64,000 nucleotides of DNA from Granulicella sibirica. GTDB taxonomy: Bacteria; Acidobacteriota; Terriglobia; Terriglobales; Acidobacteriaceae. Where the stretch lies: NCBI RefSeq assembly GCF_004115155.1, contig NZ_RDSM01000002.1:930001-994000 (forward strand), written 5' to 3'. Within the stretch, counting starts at the first letter, position 1. Each line of letters begins with the position of its first letter. The notes below the pieces were generated by a model, which saw only the letters and a program-made list of their open reading frames with translations, searched no databases and was not told where the DNA came from. This document shows positions 1 to 9,358 of this stretch, one piece after another. A program made the translations under genes and the position numbers.

Positions 1-15
1 GGCGTTCACATTCAT
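1..15 (-). CDS. Start of an unidentified gene cut by the window edge
   Basis: An ATG read leftward (first residues MNVNA) sits 8 bases after a GGAGG ribosome-binding sequence, and it begins just downstream of the transporter gene on the same strand. Only five codons are visible, so no product can be named. The strong ribosome-binding site and the short spacing suggest that it is co-transcribed with the transporter upstream. Confidence 0.4.
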
Positions 16-37
16 AAGACAGTCCTCCGAGTTGTTT

Positions 38-1342
38 TTAGTGTTTTCCGACGAGCATGTTCATCAGGATCGCTCCGCCGAGCGCAGCAAAGAGGGCCAC
101 AGGCATGGCGACCATGCCCACTTTCAAGAACATCCAGAAACTTATGTCGAGTTTCTCCCCCCCTTCGTCTCCGCCCGCGTCCTTGCGAAGCGCTAACAGC
201 CAAAGAATCGTAGCCAGCGATCCGGTGACCGAAAGATTGGGCCCGAGGTCTACACCGATCAAAACGGCATTGGCAATCAACCCCTTCGTATGAGCGGCTT
301 GAATAGTGCCGCCCGCGATAAGTCCCAGAGGAAGGTTGTTGACGATGTTGTTCGCTATCCCCACAACGAAGCCGACAAGCAGTGCGCCTGCGTTCTGGCC
401 CAGATGGGACGCCCAGGCGAGCCACTGTTGAGCCAGGTTCAAAGCTCCCTGACTCTCGACCGCATCCACCATGACAAAGAGGCTAGCGACGAGTAGCAGA
501 GTTGCCCAACTAATCTCGCGTGCAAGCTTCATCGGATTGCTTCTTGCCTTGATAGAGACAACAGCGCTAATCACAAGTGCAGCAAGGCACGTGGGCAGTC
601 CCAGGTCCTTCTTCAGTGCGGAAGCCGTCAGAAGCACCGCAGTCATTAGAGCGAGACCGGCAAGAACAAGCTTGCCGGTCTCGCTCAACTTGGTATCTTC
701 GACGTCGCAGTCGATGCTCTTACAAAGGTCTTCTCGAAACATAAAACGCATGACGAAGAATGTCAGGAGAATTGAAAACAGTGACGGAACACCGAAATCC
801 GCCAGCCATGTCCCCAGAGGAGGCATCCCTGTGTGGAATACAACCAGATTCGCCGGGTTTGAGATCGGGAGCACGAAGCTCGCGGCGTTCGCAATCAAGG
901 CGCAGACGAACAGGTACGGGAGCGGGGAGACCTTTGCCTTGCGTACAGCTGTCAGAATGGCGGGCGTCAACACCACCGCCGTCGCGTCATTCGACATAAA
1001 GATGGTTACGAGCGTTCCTACCGCGTAGACCAACAGGAACAGACGCGAGCAACTCCCGTTAGCTCCGCGGACTGCCACAGAAGCCACCCAATCGAAGACG
1101 CCTTGCTCCCGTGCCAGCTCACTCAAAAGCATCATGCCAATGAGGAACAAGTAAACGTCGCTACCCTTCGCTATTGCTTGCCCGGCCAACGTCAACGGTA
1201 CGAGACGAAGAACGATCAGAAGCAATGCTCCGCCCGAAATCCACCAGACTTCAGGGATTCCGCGCGGACGGGTAAGCATCAGGGCGATGCTGACGGCGAC
1301 GATCAGAGGCAAAACAACCTGCGCAATGTCTGTCGGGATCAT
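38..1342 (-). CDS. ArsB/NhaD (ion transporter superfamily) anion permease
   Basis: This is an integral membrane protein of 434 residues with about 11-12 hydrophobic segments. It carries two signatures of the ArsB/citrate-type transporter fold: SNDATA at residues 117-122 and ISNPANL at 160-166, with a second NNLPLG half-site near residue 350. Family members export arsenite or carry dicarboxylates or Na+; the substrate here cannot be told from sequence. The reading frame is open further upstream, but that extension reads as integrase debris, so I place the start at the ATG before IPTDIAQ. No arsR or arsC is visible. The gene lies between a decayed integrase and the window edge, so it may be island cargo. 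Confidence 0.8.
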   Translation of the reverse strand: MIPTDIAQVVLPLIVAVSIALMLTRPRGIPEVWWISGGALLLIVLRLVPLTLAGQAIAKGSDVYLFLIGMMLLSELAREQGVFDWVASVAVRGANGSCSRLFLLVYAVGTLVTIFMSNDATAVVLTPAILTAVRKAKVSPLPYLFVCALIANAASFVLPISNPANLVVFHTGMPPLGTWLADFGVPSLFSILLTFFVMRFMFREDLCKSIDCDVEDTKLSETGKLVLAGLALMTAVLLTASALKKDLGLPTCLAALVISAVVSIKARSNPMKLAREISWATLLLVASLFVMVDAVESQGALNLAQQWLAWASHLGQNAGALLVGFVVGIANNIVNNLPLGLIAGGTIQAAHTKGLIANAVLIGVDLGPNLSVTGSLATILWLLALRKDAGGDEGGEKLDISFWMFLKVGMVAMPVALFAALGGAILMNMLVGKH

Positions 1343-1459
1343 CGCCACTTTTTTCCGTTCTTGTTGGGTCCGAGCCGAGTTCCGAGCAGCCCATCTTCCG
1401 GCCAGGCCTCCAGTGCGTTGTCCTGATCGCGCTCTTCGGACTTCCGTTGCGTGCGCTGA

Positions 1460-1803
1460 CGGACCGCGAGCCGAATCTCGTCGCTCGTCGCGTTTCCGCG
1501 CGCGTCCTGGAATGACACCCTCAAAGGCTTTAGTCTTCGACGTTGGGAGGTCAAAAGGTCGTCTAGAACGAAATGCTCTTGAGGCCGCAGTATCTGAATC
1601 CGGACCGACCGATTGCCGAACGCGTTTCCTGTTCCACGCGAAACGGAGGTGATAGCAACCTTCAGGGTGATGCTCAGGGGTCCCGTTGACCAACGCATAC
1701 TGCGAGCGCAAGGTGCGGTTGCGATTCCATACGGGATAGACGAAGACGCTCTGGACACCGGAAGACGGACTCGTCTATACAGCCGGACCTTTGGGTATAT
1801 CAA
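1460..1803 (-). pseudogene. Tyrosine recombinase (phage integrase) N-terminal remnant
   Basis: Joining two frames restores a typical integrase N-terminus: KVRLYRRVRLPV in one frame, then VQSVFVYPVWNRNRTLRSQY, YALVNGTPEHHPEG, YHLRF and VRQSVGPDSD in the next, then LRPQEHF back in the first. The frame changes fall near positions 1755 and 1590. This follows the arm-binding region of tyrosine recombinases of genomic islands (a paired 'HPEG.Y.LR....R..QSVG' pattern). The catalytic domain (R..H-R-H..Y) is absent. A possible TTG start at 1803 follows a GAGGAG sequence. It lies about 145 bases downstream of tRNA-Ser, the usual place for an island integrase. The assignment rests on pattern recognition, not an alignment. 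Confidence 0.6.
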
Positions 1804-1947
1804 TTCATGCTCCTCTAAGGGTAAGTGCCCTTAAGAAGTGTCCGAAGCGCATTGTAAGTCGAAGAAAGTTACGGACCGCGTCCCGTCGAGTGTCACAGGG
1901 AGTGTCCCTCGACGATCTTCTGTTGATTCTAAATAGGTTAGAGTCAA

Positions 1948-2035
1948 TGGCGGAGAGACAGGGATTCGAACCCTGGATACCTTGCGGTATACACGCTTTC
2001 CAAGCGTGCGCCTTCAGCCACTCGGCCATCTCTCC
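1948..2035 (-). tRNA. tRNA-Ser (anticodon GGA), CCA encoded
   Basis: Reading leftward from 2035, the sequence folds as a class II tRNA. The acceptor GGAGAGA pairs with TCTCTCC, the anticodon arm is CACGC-TTGGAAA-GCGTG giving anticodon GGA (reads UCC/UCU), the variable arm is long as expected for serine, and the T arm contains GGTTCGAATCC. The 3' CCA is encoded at 1948-1950. Its 3' end points toward the integrase remnant and transporter, so it is the probable attachment site of the decayed island. Confidence 0.97.
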
Positions 2036-2117
2036 GCAGCCTTGCGGACCTTTTGAATCTACCACAATTCACCCCCCACCTGTGGCATCGAGCCCCAGCC
2101 TGACGGCCGCGAAAGCA

Positions 2118-3959
2118 CTACGGAGAGACCGCCTGGATCACCGGATGCGCTGCCGGCGAGGAGGCAAGGTCAACCGGAACACCGCGCAAGAGGTAAGGAG
2201 CCAGCGTAGCCGGATCGGTCCACTTCACCTCCCAGCCGTGCTCAATCGCCAGCAGAATGTACTGTCCGGGGATCACATCGTCCATGCGGAACCCCCCATC
2301 CGTATTGCTCTGGTCCCTTCGAACGATCGTCAGGCTGGACGGGTCACCAAGCGTCGCAGGCACCAGCAGAACCATCGCGCCTACCGACAGGTTAGAGCCG
2401 ACCTTCGCCGTCCCCGTCACCTTGGCAAGCCCCGACGCCAGATGAATCAGAAGATGCGGCGCGCCCTCCCGAATCGTGATGACGCGCCCTTTCGCCTGCG
2501 CGCCCGTGGCCACAAGCCCGGTGAGAAAGGCGTTCGTCCCTCCCGGAACCACAACCTCATATTCGCCCGGCGGAGCGGACAAGGTGGCCTCTTTGCTCTC
2601 ACCCGCGCCACGCCGCCTCCCGCGTCCTCGCTGGTCCTGCCCTCGTCCTCCGGCATCCTGGCCTCCCTGGGGGCGTCGGCCGCCAGGTTGATTCGCTCTC
2701 GGGCCGCCCCCACGCCCTTCAGGGCCTCCTCGAGGACCACCAAAGCTCCCATCGCCAAGAACCCGGCCGGTCGAGGTGTCCCGTAGCCTGATCTCTGAAG
2801 CATCCACCGATGTTCCGCCATCAACCGCGATCGTGACGTTCACCTCGCTCGCCGCCGCGGTGACCTCGGTGGTGGATCCACCTGCCCCTACATGAACGAT
2901 CGACGTTGGCCCCCCGGAATCATTGCTGTCGCCGCCCGGCACGCGGCTTACCTGGTAGGTTCCCGGTTGTAGCCCCCCGATATCAAACATGCCAGAGCTT
3001 GACGCTTGCCCTGGCGCGAATATATTTCGAAGCGAACCGTCGGGCATTACCTGCGACACGACAGGCTGCCCCCGTCCACCACCGCGCCCCGTCGGAACGC
3101 CATTGGGGATCGGGATAAGAAGATGCGCCGATGCCAAAGGCCGCAAACGCATGTCTGCCTGTCGCACCTCGCCTGAATGCATGGTCAACACCTCGGCAGC
3201 GGTATCGTCGTCGACACCGGGATACCAGGTCACCGGATAAACCACGTCGAGCGAGGGATCAGATGGCGCATCCGCGGCTGCACTCGGACCGGATGGTCTT
3301 TGGACGGCGTACCACGGATGAGCCTGGACCTCCACTTCGTACTCTCCCGGCGCAAGCTCTGCAAACTCGTATTGGCCCAGGTCATCGGTCTGTCCGAACT
3401 CACGCGACAGGAGCGGGCTTTGATCCGTCGCACGCGCCTCGGGGTGAACGGTGAAGAGTCTGACCTGTGCGCCGCGCACCGGTTCTCCCGCCTCATCGGT
3501 CACCGTGCCTCGGATCACACCGTCCGGCGCGACACGAAACACAAGATCGTAGCTTGGAGAGGTTCTCGTCAGTACCACGCCGGTGAAGAAGCCGTCGTGC
3601 TCGTCGAACTCCTGCCTGCGATATCCACGCGCGCTCGCCACGACACTCCAAGTTCCGTCGCTTGGCACATCCAGCGCGAATCGCCCCTGGTCATCGGCGT
3701 CCGTCTGGATGCTGGCCCCGCCGAAGCCTGGGCTGCGTCCTCCCGCAACTTGGGCGGCCAGATGGCATCGCGGAATCACTGAGCCATCCTTCGCGCTGAC
3801 AGCGACGCCCGTGATCTGGTACCTCGGCACGCCCTTGTCACTCTTCCGTTGCTGACCGGCCAAAGAGCCTCCGCACAGCCCGACGCAGGTAGAGAGAGCT
3901 ATAAGAACAGCTCTGCCATGGGCGAGCCGCAAAGTGGGAAGGGAAGAGCGTCGCTTCAC
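2118..3959 (-). CDS. Secreted carboxypeptidase-regulatory-like domain protein with RG-rich linker
   Basis: This 613-residue exported protein has an N-terminal signal segment ending near residue 35 (hydrophobic stretch then SLAGQQ). It has beta-sandwich regulatory (Cna-B-like) repeats at about 47-130 and 140-220 (phrases such as GVIRGTVTDEAGEPVRGA and LGQYEFAELAPGEYEV), more such modules after that, and a Gly/Arg-rich low-complexity stretch around residues 400-450 (positions about 2600-2760). These domains serve as structural or adhesive modules in Acidobacteriota surface proteins; no enzyme motif is visible. The GTG start overlaps the stop of the gene upstream by 4 bases, so the two are translationally coupled. 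A GGAG lies 8 bases before the start. Confidence 0.75.
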   Translation of the reverse strand: MKRRSSLPTLRLAHGRAVLIALSTCVGLCGGSLAGQQRKSDKGVPRYQITGVAVSAKDGSVIPRCHLAAQVAGGRSPGFGGASIQTDADDQGRFALDVPSDGTWSVVASARGYRRQEFDEHDGFFTGVVLTRTSPSYDLVFRVAPDGVIRGTVTDEAGEPVRGAQVRLFTVHPEARATDQSPLLSREFGQTDDLGQYEFAELAPGEYEVEVQAHPWYAVQRPSGPSAAADAPSDPSLDVVYPVTWYPGVDDDTAAEVLTMHSGEVRQADMRLRPLASAHLLIPIPNGVPTGRGGGRGQPVVSQVMPDGSLRNIFAPGQASSSGMFDIGGLQPGTYQVSRVPGGDSNDSGGPTSIVHVGAGGSTTEVTAAASEVNVTIAVDGGTSVDASEIRLRDTSTGRVLGDGSFGGPRGGPEGRGGGPRANQPGGRRPQGGQDAGGRGQDQRGRGRRRGAGESKEATLSAPPGEYEVVVPGGTNAFLTGLVATGAQAKGRVITIREGAPHLLIHLASGLAKVTGTAKVGSNLSVGAMVLLVPATLGDPSSLTIVRRDQSNTDGGFRMDDVIPGQYILLAIEHGWEVKWTDPATLAPYLLRGVPVDLASSPAAHPVIQAVSP

Positions 3960-5578
3960 TGGGGAAGCTCCGCCGCAGGTACGGCAGCAAGCGAAAGCGT
4001 CTGCTGTCCGCCCGCGTTCAGCGTGACCGATTGCGCCCGGTCCAGGAAGGCAGCCATCGTTGCCGGATCTTCGAAATCCGCTCCGATTCGGCGTTCCAGG
4101 GCGACCATGCGATACGTGCCGACGGGCAGATTGGAGCGGCTAAAGCTTCCGCTCGATCCGGCACGCACCATCACCACGGGCGTCACGGAAGGCGTCGCCG
4201 AGACCAGATAGACCCATCCGGGCGCTGGCTGGCCGGCGAGCGTCACCGTTCCTGAAAGGGTACCTGTCTGGTTCGACACGACGATACGGATCGGCACGCT
4301 TCCCGTGCCGGGCGTGACTACCAGGTTCTGCGTCAGCAAATCCGTGCCTCCACAGCTCGCCTGCGTGACGAACCATGGCCCGCCGGAGCGCCCGCGCAGG
4401 CGGTAGGTGCCTGACGGAGGCGAGAAGATTGCCGTCTGATCGCGCTGCACATTCGCCGGAAAGCTCTGCTCGATCGCATCTCCATTCGTCGCGATCGACA
4501 CAAGAGTAAGCCCGAGCGACTGCGCGGTCGGCGGCGTCGCGTTATCGGACGTCGCGCCCTGCTCCATCTCCACCTCGACCGGCATCGCGGGTGTCTTCGA
4601 AAAGTGAAGCTCCACACCCCCAATGTCATGATCGGGAACGGTGATACTGGTCTCCGCCTCTTCGCTTCCGCCGCCCATCTCCGAGAACCCTGAGAGCAGG
4701 TACGTTCCGCTTGGAAGTACGACGCTGAGCGTATCCTGATCGGACCGGGACGTGCGGGGGCTCAACGGAATCGTCAACCCGTTGTTGCCACGTGCCGTGA
4801 GCCGGGGAAAGCCTCGCCTCGATCCCGACCCCAAGGCAAAGGTTACCTCGTATCCTTTCCGGGTTTCCGGCGTCAAGTGAATCTCCGACACCTCGCCCGG
4901 GCGTAGATGAATAGCTTCTTTTATGGATGAGCTTTCGGCTGGAACAGATACAGGCAGATACATTTCCTGACCGGACTGTGGCTGGCTCATCGCGCGGACT
5001 TGGACGGAATAGTCGCCCGCCATCATCGCGAGGCGAAACGTTCCGTCGCTCCTGGTGCGCGTGGCGTCGACCTGTCGCCAGTGATGGCCCGTCTCATCGA
5101 AGGTGCTTCGTCTCGCGATGACGTTCAGGTTCGGCAATCCCTCACCGCCAGCGTCCGTGACATTCCCGGCAAGGATCGCCTCCGGGTAGAGCGTGAGAAC
5201 GATCGGGTCCGCCGCTCCGAACTGGTACACCCTGGATCCCATATCTGAGGCTTCCAGCCCCGCAAAGAATCCTGGCTTACTAGCGACGAGCGTTCCGGAA
5301 CTGGCTGTGACCTGGGAGAAGGAGAAAACACCGTCGTGGTTAGTGAGTACGCCCCGGTCGCCAAGTCGAACCAGCGCCCGGGAGACTGGTTGCCGCGTCT
5401 GCGCGTTCAGGACGACCCCGGTAATCTCTGTCGGAGCAGCGGTCGCCGGACTCGAACCCGTAGGCTGCGGGAGCGTAGAGAGTTGGAGTCCGTGTGCTGC
5501 GTCCGGAACGGACAGGACAAGGCCAAGCACGACAAAGAGGGAGCTCTCACCGATCCGTCTGCTAGAAACCAAGAGCAC
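3956..5578 (-). CDS. Secreted carboxypeptidase-regulatory-like domain protein
   Basis: The product is 540 residues with a signal peptide at about 12-31 and a clear regulatory-domain repeat at about 52-130 (ITGVVLNAQTRQPVSRALVR), followed by a second at 135-215 and other beta-rich segments. It resembles the gene downstream in architecture and is its operon partner (4-base overlap). The start is GTG with GAGAGG just before it; a TTG two codons later is an alternative. Function is unknown beyond a probable periplasmic or surface location; a partner role with the 613-residue protein is inferred from the coupling. Confidence 0.72.
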   Translation of the reverse strand: MLLVSSRRIGESSLFVVLGLVLSVPDAAHGLQLSTLPQPTGSSPATAAPTEITGVVLNAQTRQPVSRALVRLGDRGVLTNHDGVFSFSQVTASSGTLVASKPGFFAGLEASDMGSRVYQFGAADPIVLTLYPEAILAGNVTDAGGEGLPNLNVIARRSTFDETGHHWRQVDATRTRSDGTFRLAMMAGDYSVQVRAMSQPQSGQEMYLPVSVPAESSSIKEAIHLRPGEVSEIHLTPETRKGYEVTFALGSGSRRGFPRLTARGNNGLTIPLSPRTSRSDQDTLSVVLPSGTYLLSGFSEMGGGSEEAETSITVPDHDIGGVELHFSKTPAMPVEVEMEQGATSDNATPPTAQSLGLTLVSIATNGDAIEQSFPANVQRDQTAIFSPPSGTYRLRGRSGGPWFVTQASCGGTDLLTQNLVVTPGTGSVPIRIVVSNQTGTLSGTVTLAGQPAPGWVYLVSATPSVTPVVMVRAGSSGSFSRSNLPVGTYRMVALERRIGADFEDPATMAAFLDRAQSVTLNAGGQQTLSLAAVPAAELPQ

Positions 5579-5840
5579 AACCTCTCAGGCGCTCAGGATA
5601 GACGTATGGCCACCCAGAATGGTACGTCCGATAACACATATTATGTCCGGCGACGCTGTAGCGGCTCGAAAGGAACGCCTTGCGTAACGGTAAGCGCTTG
5701 GGTGGGAACTTTCGTCACCAATTCCAGCGTCGATCTGGCGCATTCGTTTCGCATGCAACGTTCGGTTTGCTTTTCGCACAATCGATACGGTACACACAGT
5801 TCACGCTTCCACATTTTATCCGCCTGAAGGGTAGGTTTGC

Positions 5841-8264
5841 ATGTTCCGTCCGCTAACTCACGTTTCCGCTGTTGCCTCGCTGCTCTCTGGTCTGCTTGCA
5901 GGCCATCCGGCCAACGCTCAAGAGACTCCGAAAATAGAGATCCCCCATTCGATCATTAGCCTGGCTCCTGCTCTTCGTCCGCACGGCCAGGTCGTGGCCC
6001 GCAATGCCACGGATGCTTCCTTCGAACATGTCCCGGAGAACTATCACGTGTTTGCGGCTGCAACCGTCGGGCAAGATGCCGGCGTGGAGTTGCTGACGCT
6101 CAACTTCGATGGCGCGACCCGTTTGACGAAGATTCAATCAAAAACCAAAGATTTTGTCGTCGAATCCGCCGGTACCTGCCACGAAGGCAGTAGCTATTCG
6201 AAGGGCGATAGCTGTGCCCTGATGGTGAGATTCAGTCCGCAGGGGCCTGGTCATCGCTCCGGCTCGATCAACATCGCAAACAGCGCCGAAGCAAAGCCGA
6301 TGTTTGTAGGACTGGCGGGCAACGGATATTCGCCTGTGGTGAGCTTTACTCCCTCTCAAATCGTAACGGTCGCGGGAACCTCTGCCTCGAATACTGGAAC
6401 AATCAAGAGCTCCACGAATCTCGCTGTCGATGGCGGCGATACGCTTTACATTCCGGATGTCGGCAATAAGATCATCAAGGAGATCGATTCGTCCGGGACG
6501 ATCAGCACACTGAGTCCGGTCTTTGCCGTTCCTCAGAGCCTGGTTGCGGACAGCTCAGGCTTTCTTTACAGCCTGAACGTCACGGGAAGCACCTACTATT
6601 TCAGCTACTACGCGCCGTACGGTTCGCAATCGGCTTACGGCACCAGCTATACCGCCGGTAGCTGCACGCCGAGCACGCCTTGCCCGCTGACAACGGTAGG
6701 CATGAATCGGCCCGCCAACATCAATATCGACCCGTATGACAATCTGTTCTTTGAAGAAGGAACTCAGGGCGCCGCGGAGATGCCTGTGGCTATTATCGCC
6801 GGCGGCTCCGACAGCTTGAACCTCTGGTATCTGCGGAATCAATATGTGTATAGCTCTACGCCTCCCGTATCCTTTGCCGTCGACGGCAGTGATACCCTCT
6901 ATAACTTTTACAACTACGGAACCACCACCTGCTTTCTCCAGTCGGAGCCTTTGTACAACGCGGAATACTCTCCGGTGGCAAAGAAGGTAGCCGGTGGATC
7001 GGCATGCGGCTTCAGCGGCGACGGAGGGCAGGCGCGCAGCGCGGAGATCAGCAAGACGGTGGGTCAGATAACCTTTGATGTCGCCGGGAATCTTTACTTT
7101 GCGGACGCCGGCAATCAGCGTATTCGTCGAATCGATGCGTCGACGGGCGTTATCTCCACCATCGCCGGAACTGGCGTCTCAGGATACGCAGGCGATACCG
7201 GGGCGGCAACAGCGGCGGCCATCAGCAACCCTACGGGCCTTGCGGTTGATTCGCAGGGGCAGGTGTTCATTCTGAGCAACGCTCCAGTGGCCGGACCCAC
7301 GCAGGTGATTCGTAAAGTGAACACGACCGGATACTGGAACTTTGGTTCCCAGCTTAAGGGAACGACCAGCACGACCAAACTATTCACCGTGGCAAACACG
7401 GGAAACAGTGCCCTGACGCTCGCCGCCAACGCTGCCATCAGCGGCGTTCCGGATTTCGCAATCGACACGACAGTGACGAACTGCGTGCTGACCGCGGGTT
7501 CGACGCTGGCCGCTGGACAGAGCTGTGTGATCGGAATCAAATTCACTCCCGCCGTCACTGGGACGCGCTCGTCCACGCTCACGCTATTGGACAACACCGT
7601 GGCGGGAGCGAACCATATCGTTCTGACTGGTGCCGGGACCTTGCCGGCGCCGAAGATGAGCATCACTTCGCCGACCGCTGCGGTGAAGAAAGGAACGACG
7701 GTGACGTTTGCTGTGAGTGTCGCGGCGACCACGTCAGCGAAGCCGACCGGTACGGTGACCTTTAAGGTCAACGGATCGAATGTTGGTAGCGTCGTCACGC
7801 TGTCGTCTACCGGCACGGCGTCGACCACGTTCACCGAATCGACCGCGGCGACCTATTCCCTATCGGCCGTATACAGCGGCGATGCGAACTACTCCAGCGC
7901 GACGGTTTCCGAAAACCTGACGGTGACAGCCTCGGTCAAGGAACCCTCGACGGTGAGTATTGCGCAAGCCCCTTTTGAGCGCACGTCTTGCAGTTCTTCG
8001 CCGAGCTTCTCGGTGCATGTCTCTTCATCGGGTAAGATGCCGACCGGGCTTGTTCAGCTGATGAACGGGACGACCACGATGGCCTGGGCTACCTTGAACA
8101 ACGGGGTCGCGCAACTATCGTCCGCCAAGATGGCGGGCGGTCTCCACACGCTGGTTGCGAGCTATGGAGGAGACAGCGAGCACGAGCCCGCAACGTCAGC
8201 GCCCCTGAGTGCGTTGACGGCGACTGGCGGCGCGGCGTGCCCTGTTCCCACACCGAAGATGTAA
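5841..8264 (+). CDS. Secreted NHL-repeat / choice-of-anchor / Ig-like surface protein
   Basis: The product is 807 residues. A signal peptide ends near residue 27 (HPANAQ). Residues about 50-155 form a choice-of-anchor-type beta domain (SYSKGDSCALMVRFSPQGPG). Residues about 170-490 carry NHL-type propeller repeats (NLAVDGGDTLYIPDVGNKII; LAVDSQGQVFIL). Residues about 500-600 are a second anchor-type domain (SCVIGIKFTPAVTG), and the C-terminus has two bacterial Ig-like domains of the type PTGTVTFKVNG and PTGLVQLMNGT. This architecture is common in Acidobacteriota exoproteins and points to a cell-surface binding or scaffold role. AAGGGTAGG precedes the ATG. It is divergent from the regulatory-domain pair. 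Confidence 0.82.
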   Translation: MFRPLTHVSAVASLLSGLLAGHPANAQETPKIEIPHSIISLAPALRPHGQVVARNATDASFEHVPENYHVFAAATVGQDAGVELLTLNFDGATRLTKIQSKTKDFVVESAGTCHEGSSYSKGDSCALMVRFSPQGPGHRSGSINIANSAEAKPMFVGLAGNGYSPVVSFTPSQIVTVAGTSASNTGTIKSSTNLAVDGGDTLYIPDVGNKIIKEIDSSGTISTLSPVFAVPQSLVADSSGFLYSLNVTGSTYYFSYYAPYGSQSAYGTSYTAGSCTPSTPCPLTTVGMNRPANINIDPYDNLFFEEGTQGAAEMPVAIIAGGSDSLNLWYLRNQYVYSSTPPVSFAVDGSDTLYNFYNYGTTTCFLQSEPLYNAEYSPVAKKVAGGSACGFSGDGGQARSAEISKTVGQITFDVAGNLYFADAGNQRIRRIDASTGVISTIAGTGVSGYAGDTGAATAAAISNPTGLAVDSQGQVFILSNAPVAGPTQVIRKVNTTGYWNFGSQLKGTTSTTKLFTVANTGNSALTLAANAAISGVPDFAIDTTVTNCVLTAGSTLAAGQSCVIGIKFTPAVTGTRSSTLTLLDNTVAGANHIVLTGAGTLPAPKMSITSPTAAVKKGTTVTFAVSVAATTSAKPTGTVTFKVNGSNVGSVVTLSSTGTASTTFTESTAATYSLSAVYSGDANYSSATVSENLTVTASVKEPSTVSIAQAPFERTSCSSSPSFSVHVSSSGKMPTGLVQLMNGTTTMAWATLNNGVAQLSSAKMAGGLHTLVASYGGDSEHEPATSAPLSALTATGGAACPVPTPKM

Positions 8265-8317
8265 CATTCCGCACGGGCAATCTGTAGACGCTCGTCACGG
8301 AGCCTTCAAGCGGCGAT

Positions 8318-8354
8318 CCTCCTCTGGACCTTTGCGAAGGGATACCAGAGGAGG
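8318..8354. terminator. Bidirectional terminator hairpin
   Basis: Perfect 10-base arms CCTCCTCTGG (8318-8327) and CCAGAGGAGG (8345-8354) enclose a smaller inner stem CCTT-TGCG-AAGG. It lies between the convergent NHL-protein and protease genes, so it can serve both. No strong T-run follows on either side. Confidence 0.6.
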
Positions 8355-8367
8355 TAGCCCCTGTGCC

Positions 8368-9306
8368 TCAGGGAGTGACGCTCACTCTTTGTCGTATCGG
8401 CTTCAGGATGACGAATCGTCCGGAGTGGCAGATAAAGATGGAGTGAAATAGCGACGCCGGCACTACTCCGTCCACATCGACCTCTATCTTCTGCGTCGGC
8501 ATGATCACAGTCACGTGGAAGACCTCCTGAGATCCTAAAGATACGGCAGGCAGAACAAGGACCCCTGCGGAGAGAGTTCCTCCACCACCTAGAAAGCTCT
8601 CCGCGTGGTATGTCTGTTGTTGCAGAGAGGTCTTCGCTTTCGCTACCTGGTTGAAAACCAAGAAGGTGTTTGAGCCAGAGTCCAGGAGCAAATGAAGCGG
8701 CTTCGCACCCAACTCTGGTACGACCACCGGGAGCACCAGCCGATTCGCCGTGGTGTGCCCCCCGAATTGACCTTCGAGCTCTACTGGCAGCCTGTCTCCT
8801 GAGGTGCCGGACGAGAGCACACCGGCTTCTGAGGTCCCCTGTCTTTGCACGATCGGCTCAAGTTCGATCACATGTGCGCCGTAGTCAATCAGTAGATCGA
8901 AATGATTCAGGAAGTCCTCGCCAAGAATCCCTCGCGTCTGCCCGGGACAATCGTGTTGTGAGGAAATGCGAAGCCCTCTTACGGAAGCTCCGGCCATCGA
9001 GATCGAATCTGTCTCGAAGACAGGAGAAGAAATACTGCCCTCAACTCCCGACATGATCCGCTCGCCAACTTTCACTAACTGAAATTTCTCGGCCAGTTTA
9101 CGATCGATCACAGTTCGCGATGTACCCGTGTCCAAAATAAAATCGAGTGGTCCAGAGCTGTTGATATGAATGGGCACGACAATCATCGAGTCCCCTGCCA
9201 CTTTGAAGTGAAGGCGAAATACGCCCTGTGAGTGTCCAGCGGTACTCGCGCCTGACAGTGTGATGGCAAATAGACAGAAAATGCATGCAAGTCTTGAGAA
9301 AGACAT
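8368..9306 (-). CDS. Retropepsin-like aspartic protease, exported
   Basis: The product is 312 residues with an N-terminal signal segment (residues 5-25). It has two aspartic-protease half-sites: DTGTSRTV with Asp59 in the first lobe and DSGSNTFLVF with Asp209 in the second. That is the organisation of single-chain retropepsin-like proteases, with hydrophobic flap segments after each. It is likely to act in the periplasm or outside the cell; the substrate is unknown. AGGTGA precedes the ATG. The gene is divergent from the wHTH-TPR regulator, separated by only 52 bases, so their promoters must overlap. Confidence 0.8.
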   Translation of the reverse strand: MSFSRLACIFCLFAITLSGASTAGHSQGVFRLHFKVAGDSMIVVPIHINSSGPLDFILDTGTSRTVIDRKLAEKFQLVKVGERIMSGVEGSISSPVFETDSISMAGASVRGLRISSQHDCPGQTRGILGEDFLNHFDLLIDYGAHVIELEPIVQRQGTSEAGVLSSGTSGDRLPVELEGQFGGHTTANRLVLPVVVPELGAKPLHLLLDSGSNTFLVFNQVAKAKTSLQQQTYHAESFLGGGGTLSAGVLVLPAVSLGSQEVFHVTVIMPTQKIEVDVDGVVPASLFHSIFICHSGRFVILKPIRQRVSVTP

Positions 9307-9358
9307 AGCTCACCTCGTTGAGGCGAACTATCCGTGATGTGGTGACTTCGAGGTTGGC

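Noticed and set aside
1339..1803. A 154-residue leftward frame as an intact gene
   Set aside because: Only its first and last thirds resemble an integrase; the middle matches in another frame, so it is a frameshifted remnant.
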